Assembly: GCF_900290235.1 (NCBI RefSeq)
Contig: NZ_OLMK01000100.1
Coordinates: forward strand, 1 to 64,000
Direction: 5' to 3'
DNA: 64,000 nucleotides
From: Streptomyces sp. MA5143a
GTDB lineage: Bacteria > Actinomycetota > Actinomycetes > Streptomycetales > Streptomycetaceae
Part shown: in pieces, positions 59,246 to 64,000 of the stretch
How the letters are laid out: every line of letters begins with the position of its first letter
Numbering within the stretch: position 1 is the first letter of the stretch
The notes under the pieces: generated by a model
Database searches by the model: none
What the model was told of the DNA's origin: nothing
What the model saw: the letters and a program-made list of their open reading frames with translations, nothing else
Made by a program: the position numbers and the translations under genes

Positions 59246-61180
59246 TCAGCTCGGCTTCAGCACCACCGCCTGGCCGCCCGAGGGGGCCATCGCCATGCTG
59301 AGCACGGTCGCCGAGGTGACGGTCCGGGTGCTCACCACGACGGGCGTCTGGTAGGCGGAGGTGCCGGGCGTGCCGTCGGCGTAGACCGTCGCCGTCCAGT
59401 CGCCGCCGCCGAGGAAGGACAGCGGGAGCGACAGCGTCCGGGCCGACTCGTTGGTCATCGCGCCCAGGTACCAGGTGGTGCCCTTGCGGCGGGCGACCGC
59501 GATGTGCTGGCCGATCGCTCCGGTGAGGGTGTGGCTCTCGTCCCAGGTGGTGGGGATGGCGTCGAACCACGGCAGTCCGGGCCAGTTGGCGGTGTTGGCG
59601 AACTTCGACGGGGAGTCGTACCAGTAGATGAAGTTGAGCGGCTGGTAGTAGACCGCCGCCATCGCCATCTGATGGGCGTTGGTCGTCCTGTCGCGCGACT
59701 GCCCGTAGCAGATGGTGTAGTCCATCGGGCCGCCGACGTTGCGGGCGAAGGGCAGCGTGACGTTGTGGCTCGCCGTCGGGAACTGCTCGTTGCCGCGTAC
59801 GCCCTCCATGCTGACCCAGTTCGGGTAGGTGCGCTCGAAGCCGAACGGGCGGACGTCGTCGTGCATGTCGATCAGCAGGTGGTACTTGGCCGCCGTCTTC
59901 GCCCAGGCGATGATCTGGTTCGTCATCGCCTGGGTGCCGTCGTTGATGAAGCCGAGTTTGACGCCCGCGACACCCCAGCTCTCGTAGAGGCGGAACAAGC
60001 CGTCCACGTCGGCCATCGCCATGGGGTTGATGTAGAGCAGCAGGCCGACGCCGTTGTCGGCGGCGTGGGAGAGGACCCTGGGCAGGTCGATCTCGGGGAT
60101 GGATCTGGTGGCGTCGGTGGTGCCGCGCTCGGGGCCGTACCAGCCGGAGTCGTACTCGATGTACTGCATCCCACGGGCGACGGCGAAGTCGACGCCGGCC
60201 AGTCCGGCGGCGGTGGTGAGCTGGCAGCGGAAGACCTTGCCGGGCTTGATCCACGAGGTGTCGGTCAGCACGTTGGCGGGTGCGAGGTTGAGCACCAGCT
60301 CGGCGTTGTCGACCAGTTCGGCGTGGTCGGAGCCGGTCACCACCGCCCGCCAGGGAGTGGCGAACGGTGTGGTCACCGGGGAGGTCGTCTGGACCGGCCC
60401 GCTCCCTCGGGCGGTGTGCTCCATCAGATAGGTGGTCAGCGTGTTCGGCTGCCCGGACACCGAGCTCAGCATCAGGCGGGGGAAGTTGACCCGGGACGAC
60501 TCGCAGATGCAGGCGATCAGCCCGCCGCTCGCGTACGTCGCGGTCAGCGGCAGATCGGTCAGCGGGCCGTTGTCGGTGCCGGAGGTTCCGGTGACCGGGA
60601 TCGAGCCCGGGGCGACCGGGTTGTACGCGCCCTCGTCCCGGGCGCTGTGGACGAGCGTGCCGTCGGGGAAGACGAACGTCGTCAGCTCGTCGGCGATGGT
60701 GGCGGTGCCCTTGTCGAGCAGCACGTACCGGAAGGCGACACCGCTCGGATAGGCGCGGATCTGGACGCTGAAGTTGATGAGGGTGGCGGTGTCGCGGAGG
60801 TTCCAGCGCATCTCCTGGTACCGGTCGCGGACGGTCGCGTTGCGGCCGTAGGTCGGCGTCCAGGTGTTGTCGACGGTCCAGTGCTGGTAGTTGGTGATGA
60901 CCGTGCCGCCGCGGCCGAGCATCGTCCCGTCGCTCAGCTTCAGGCCGAGGGCCGAGCCGTTCACGACGGTAGCGCCCCCGCGCTTGGCCGACCAGCTCAG
61001 AACGCCGCCGGTCAGGGACATCGTGATCGTGGTGCTGCCGTCGGGGGCCGTCGCGGTGACGGAGGCGTCCGCCGCCGCGGCCGTACCCGTCGTACCGATG
61101 CCGACCGCGGCCGTACCGGCGGCGACCGCCGCGCCCTTGAGCAGTCCTCGGCGGGACACCGAAGGCGATGGAAGCTGCAT
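59246..61180 (-). CDS. Secreted glycoside hydrolase family 97 enzyme
   Basis: A 644-residue exported enzyme. A Tat signal (SVSRRGLLKGAAVAAG) is followed by a beta-sandwich domain (about 40-280), a TIM barrel (about 290-550: YIEYDSGWYGPE near residue 345, IDMHDDVRPFGFERTYPNW and EGVRGNEQ) and a C-terminal beta domain. These are GH97 hallmarks; the family includes alpha-glucosidases and alpha-galactosidases. The retaining members have Asp in GVK-D-F; here the segment reads GVKLGFINDG, with Gly in that position, so the mechanism may be the inverting one or the activity altered. GGAGAGG precedes the ATG. Confidence 0.88.
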   Translation of the reverse strand: MQLPSPSVSRRGLLKGAAVAAGTAAVGIGTTGTAAAADASVTATAPDGSTTITMSLTGGVLSWSAKRGGATVVNGSALGLKLSDGTMLGRGGTVITNYQHWTVDNTWTPTYGRNATVRDRYQEMRWNLRDTATLINFSVQIRAYPSGVAFRYVLLDKGTATIADELTTFVFPDGTLVHSARDEGAYNPVAPGSIPVTGTSGTDNGPLTDLPLTATYASGGLIACICESSRVNFPRLMLSSVSGQPNTLTTYLMEHTARGSGPVQTTSPVTTPFATPWRAVVTGSDHAELVDNAELVLNLAPANVLTDTSWIKPGKVFRCQLTTAAGLAGVDFAVARGMQYIEYDSGWYGPERGTTDATRSIPEIDLPRVLSHAADNGVGLLLYINPMAMADVDGLFRLYESWGVAGVKLGFINDGTQAMTNQIIAWAKTAAKYHLLIDMHDDVRPFGFERTYPNWVSMEGVRGNEQFPTASHNVTLPFARNVGGPMDYTICYGQSRDRTTNAHQMAMAAVYYQPLNFIYWYDSPSKFANTANWPGLPWFDAIPTTWDESHTLTGAIGQHIAVARRKGTTWYLGAMTNESARTLSLPLSFLGGGDWTATVYADGTPGTSAYQTPVVVSTRTVTSATVLSMAMAPSGGQAVVLKPS

Positions 61181-61631
61181 GGCTGTACGCCTCTCCGTTG
61201 AGTGACCAGCAAGGCGGCGAGGAAACCAACCAAACACAACTACACAGCAGCAAACGATTTCCCACCGACATCGGGCAGTTCTACGGCAGTACCCGTGGTA
61301 GGTCAACGGGATGGACATCACCTCAACGGCCCGCCAGGTCCCGGCCGAAAGGGTTCTTCGGCGCACCAATGCGCCCACTCAAGGCCGAGTTAGCAGGTGA
61401 AAGACCCCATCTCTAGGTCGGACATCCTCGTCAAGGGCAAACAAAATCGATCGCATCTCTTGACACCCCCCGAACAGGAAGCTCTCATTTCCCACTGAAC
61501 ACCACACCCGCTTCCCCACGTTCGTCGCGTTTGCCGTTTTCCGCGGCCCCCACTCCTCCGTGCATACGCGCCGCCAGGCACCCCGCCGGACGGACGACGT
61601 CACGTCGGGGGCCCTCTCAGGAGAGGCAGAG
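61181..61631. other. 451-bp divergent region between the GH97 and GH43 genes
   Basis: No gene is supported. It is locally less GC-rich. It contains a candidate promoter for the GH97 gene (listed) and, for the GH43 gene, TTGACA at 61460-61465 without a good -10 at the usual distance, which might suit an alternative sigma factor such as the one encoded nearby. Confidence 0.5.
61278..61306 (-). promoter_or_regulatory. Candidate promoter of the GH97 gene
   Basis: On the minus strand TTGACC (61306-61301) and TAGAAC (61283-61278) are 17 bp apart, about 100 bp upstream of the GH97 ATG. Both boxes are one base off consensus. Confidence 0.45.
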
Positions 61632-63131
61632 ATGCCGCATCGCGCACCTGACCACAGAACCCCGCCCAGCCGGTGGCGTGCACTCGCCGCCGCGTTCCTC
61701 ACCCTGCTCGGAGGTTTCACGGCACTCCTGCTGCCCGCCACGCCCGCCAGCGCCGCCTCCGTCTCGTTCACCCTGGGCGCCACCAGGACCGACCAGAACG
61801 GCAACACCCTCCAGCTGCACGGCCTGGGCATCGTCAAGGTGGGCGACACCTGGTACGGCTTCGGCGAGGACAAGACCGGCGAGAACTCGACCGACACGTC
61901 CTTCCAGGACATCCCCTGCTACACCTCGACCGACCTCGCCAACTGGACGTACCAGGGCCAGGCCCTGAGCCGGCAGGACAGCGGCGATCTGGGCCCCAAC
62001 CGCGTCGTGGAGCGGCCGAAGGTCATCCACAACGCGTCGACCGGCACGTACGTGATGTACACGCACATCGACAGCCGCACCTACGGCGACGCGAGGGTCG
62101 GGGTGGCCACCAGCAGCACCCCCTGCGGCCCCTACACCTACCGGGGCAGTTTCCGCCCGATGGGCAACATCAGCCGTGACATCGGCCTGTTCCAGGACAC
62201 CGACGGCACCGGCTACCTGCTGAGCGAGGACCGCAACAACGGCCTGCGCGTCTACAAGCTGTCCGCCGACTACCTCTCCGTCGACAGCCTGGTGACGACC
62301 CTGGGCAGCGGCGGCTCGGCCAACAGCTTCGAGTCGCCCGCCATGGTGAAGGTCAACGGCGTCTACTACCTGCTCGCCTCCCACCTGACCGGGTGGGGCC
62401 TCAACGACAACGTCTACACCACCGCGACCTCGCTGGGCGGCCCCTGGGCGCCGATGCGCAACTTCGCGGCACCGGGCACCAAGACGTACGGCAGCCAGAC
62501 GGCGAACATCATCACTGTGCAGGGCAGTTCCGGCAGCACCTACATCTACGCCGGCGACCGGTGGGACACCTCCAACCTCGGCGAGTCGAAGCTGATCTGG
62601 CTGCCGATGACCATCCGCGGCACCATGGTCAACGTCGGCCAGTACCCGAGCTGGTCGCTCGACGTCGCCGCCGGCACCTGGACGCCCAACTCCGGCGTGC
62701 CCACCAGCGCGGTGCACACCCTCACCAACGCGGGCAGTTCCCTGCTGATGGATGTCGCGAGCGGCTCCACGGCCACCGGAGCCAAGGTCATCCAGTGGCA
62801 GTCCAACGGTGGCGACAACCAGAAGTGGACGCTGAACCGGGTGGCGGACAACGTCTACACGCTCAAGAGCGTCAAGAGCGGCCTGTGCCTGGACGTCCCC
62901 AGCAGGTCGACCGCGGAGAACGTGAAACTGCAGCAGTGGACCTGCAACGGCGGCGCCAACCAGCAGTTCGCCTTCGACCTCGTCGGCAGCCTCACCGGCT
63001 CCAAGTACATGCTCGTCAACGTGGGAAGCGGACTGAACATCGGCGTGGACTCCGCCTCCACCACCGCGGGTGCCGCCGTCGTCCAGCTCACCGGAGCCGG
63101 CGCCGCCGGCCAGCAGTGGACGCTGTCCTGA
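61632..63131 (+). CDS. Secreted GH43-type enzyme with ricin-type carbohydrate-binding domain
   Basis: A 499-residue exported protein. The signal peptide ends near PASAA (residue 40). Residues 45-345 have the five-bladed propeller pattern of GH43/exo-beta-1,3-galactanase relatives: GLGIVKVGDTWYGFGEDK near residue 58, SRDIGLFQDTDGTGYLLSED near residue 180 and FESPAMVKVNGVYYLLASH near residue 236. Residues 355-499 are a ricin-B-type (CBM13) lectin with QxW repeats (NQKWTL, NQQFAF, QQWTL). It likely trims arabinogalactan-type side chains outside the cell, matching the AbfB sensor of the nearby sigma factor. GGAGAGG precedes the ATG. Confidence 0.9.
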   Translation: MPHRAPDHRTPPSRWRALAAAFLTLLGGFTALLLPATPASAASVSFTLGATRTDQNGNTLQLHGLGIVKVGDTWYGFGEDKTGENSTDTSFQDIPCYTSTDLANWTYQGQALSRQDSGDLGPNRVVERPKVIHNASTGTYVMYTHIDSRTYGDARVGVATSSTPCGPYTYRGSFRPMGNISRDIGLFQDTDGTGYLLSEDRNNGLRVYKLSADYLSVDSLVTTLGSGGSANSFESPAMVKVNGVYYLLASHLTGWGLNDNVYTTATSLGGPWAPMRNFAAPGTKTYGSQTANIITVQGSSGSTYIYAGDRWDTSNLGESKLIWLPMTIRGTMVNVGQYPSWSLDVAAGTWTPNSGVPTSAVHTLTNAGSSLLMDVASGSTATGAKVIQWQSNGGDNQKWTLNRVADNVYTLKSVKSGLCLDVPSRSTAENVKLQQWTCNGGANQQFAFDLVGSLTGSKYMLVNVGSGLNIGVDSASTTAGAAVVQLTGAGAAGQQWTLS

Positions 63132-63141
63132 CCCTCTGAAC

Positions 63142-63175
63142 GTGGCCTGTCTGCAAGTCCTCGCAGACAGGCCAC
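63142..63175 (+). terminator. Terminator hairpin after the GH43 gene
   Basis: A perfect 13-bp stem (63142-63154 with 63163-63175; arms include GGCCTGTCTGC and GCAGACAGGCC) closes an 8-base loop, 11 bp after the stop codon. Confidence 0.85.
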
Positions 63176-63262
63176 ACGCACGCGCGGGACGTGACAGACA
63201 CACACCGTTGCCCGACATTCCGAAAACGGTTCGAGATTCCGTACACCGCTGAAGGAAGTCAG

Positions 63263-64000
63263 ATGCCACAACGAAGAAGCAGGCAGGGCTCGCGGCTGCG
63301 GCTGCGCGCCCGGCTCATCGGGGCGGCCGCCGGCGCCGCCCTGCTGGCCGGCGGCCTGACGGGCCTCACCGCCACTCCCGCCGCCGCGGCGGCCACCCTG
63401 GCCGGCCACTGGGCCATGGACGAGGGCAGCGGCTCCACCGCCGCCGACTCCTCCGGCAACGGCAACACGGCCACCCTCGGACCCGCCGCGACCTGGACGA
63501 CCGGCCAGGTCGGACCGGGCGCCGTCGAGATGGGCGGCACCGCCGGCTCCGTCGTCGACGTTCCCACTCCGGTGGTGGACACCTCGGCGAGCTTCACCGT
63601 GTCGGCGTGGGTGAGGCTCAGCAGCACCTCCGGCTTCCAGACCGCGGTGAGCATCGACGGAACCAGCCTCAGCGGCTTCTACCTGCAACTGAACGGCACG
63701 ACGGGCAAGTTCTCCTTCACCCGGCGCGCCTCGGACAGCTCCTCGGCGGCCGCTACCCGCGCCGACGCCACCTCCGCCCCCTCCACCGGCACCTGGTACC
63801 ACCTGGTGGGCGTGGACGACGTCGCCGCCGGCACGCTGCGGCTCTACGTCGACGGGCAGGCGCAGGGCTCGGCCCCGTACACCGGCGCCTGGAAGGCCAC
63901 CGGCCACACCGTCATCGGCCGCGGACTGTACGGCGGAAAGCCGACGGACTACCTCAAGGGCTCGGTCGACGACGTGCGCCTCTACTCCGGCGCGATGACC
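63263..64000 (+). CDS. Secreted LamG (concanavalin-like) domain protein, 5' part
   Basis: The first 246 residues of a gene running off the right edge. A signal peptide (cleavage near AAAAA, residue 47) leads into a LamG/LamGL jelly-roll domain: GHWAMDEGSGSTAADSSGNG near residue 51, FTVSAWVRLSS near residue 112, GTWYHLVGVDDVAAGTLRLY near residue 175 and GSVDDVRLYSGAM at the edge. In Streptomyces such N-terminal domains often precede a glycoside hydrolase, which would fit the locus, but that part is not visible. GAAGGAAG precedes the ATG. Confidence 0.88.
   Translation, partial: MPQRRSRQGSRLRLRARLIGAAAGAALLAGGLTGLTATPAAAAATLAGHWAMDEGSGSTAADSSGNGNTATLGPAATWTTGQVGPGAVEMGGTAGSVVDVPTPVVDTSASFTVSAWVRLSSTSGFQTAVSIDGTSLSGFYLQLNGTTGKFSFTRRASDSSSAAATRADATSAPSTGTWYHLVGVDDVAAGTLRLYVDGQAQGSAPYTGAWKATGHTVIGRGLYGGKPTDYLKGSVDDVRLYSGAMT

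Overview
The window is a very GC-rich stretch with strong G/C bias at third codon positions. It carries an AfsA-type protein, a SARP regulator, a large LuxR-type (LAL) regulator, a rare in-frame TTA codon and many Tat or lipoprotein signals. Together these point to a Streptomyces or close relative, in an accessory, secondary-metabolism-rich part of the chromosome. No rRNA, tRNA, transposase or CRISPR array was seen.

Region 1 (1-23.0 kb) is a biosynthetic gene cluster. On the + strand lie the tail of a 2-oxoacid:ferredoxin oxidoreductase beta subunit, a ferredoxin, an AfsA-like hotdog protein and an AfsR-like SARP. After a repeat-rich gap, a minus-strand series (22986 down to 5525) encodes an FkbH-like glyceryl-ACP synthase, a small membrane protein, a fatty acyl-AMP ligase, two acyl-CoA dehydrogenases, a free ACP, a lone KS-AT-ACP module, a KAS III-like enzyme, a second ACP, an E2-type acyltransferase, a phosphopantetheinyl transferase and two alpha/beta hydrolases. 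The FkbH + KAS III + ACP + E2-acyltransferase + hydrolase set is the signature of tetronate biosynthesis. I infer a lipid tetronate: a fatty acid is activated and loaded on the ACP, probably desaturated by the dehydrogenases, extended once with malonate to a beta-ketoacyl thioester, then condensed with glyceryl-ACP and converted by acetylation and elimination to a 5-methylene tetronate. Two 11-bp-spaced heptamers upstream of the first gene are a candidate SARP site.

Region 2 (23.3-31.5 kb) holds a two-subunit molybdenum hydroxylase with a Tat signal, a LAL regulator, a secreted protein and a small membrane protein, then a hexanucleotide repeat. Region 3 (31.5-43.1 kb) is an Lrp-linked uptake and catabolism locus. 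It has a kinase/M23-like/aminotransferase fusion, Lrp, a Dpp-type ABC transporter with a permease-ATPase fusion, an amidase, a solute-binding lipoprotein and a TetR regulator with a clear palindrome in the transporter promoter.

Region 4 (43.6-47.3 kb) is a three-gene unit: an adenylation enzyme without carrier domain, a membrane flavoreductase-like protein and an enoyl-CoA hydratase. It looks like a split version of the fungal TmpL architecture. Region 5 (47.4-57.5 kb) has modABC, with the remnant of a Mop-type regulator in front, and a TetR-controlled Liv-type ABC transporter ending in a lysophospholipase-like hydrolase.

Region 6 (57.5-64 kb) is a carbohydrate locus. A sigma factor fused to an anti-sigma zinc motif, a membrane segment and an AbfB sugar-binding domain sits beside a GH97 enzyme, a GH43-ricin enzyme and the start of a LamG-domain protein.
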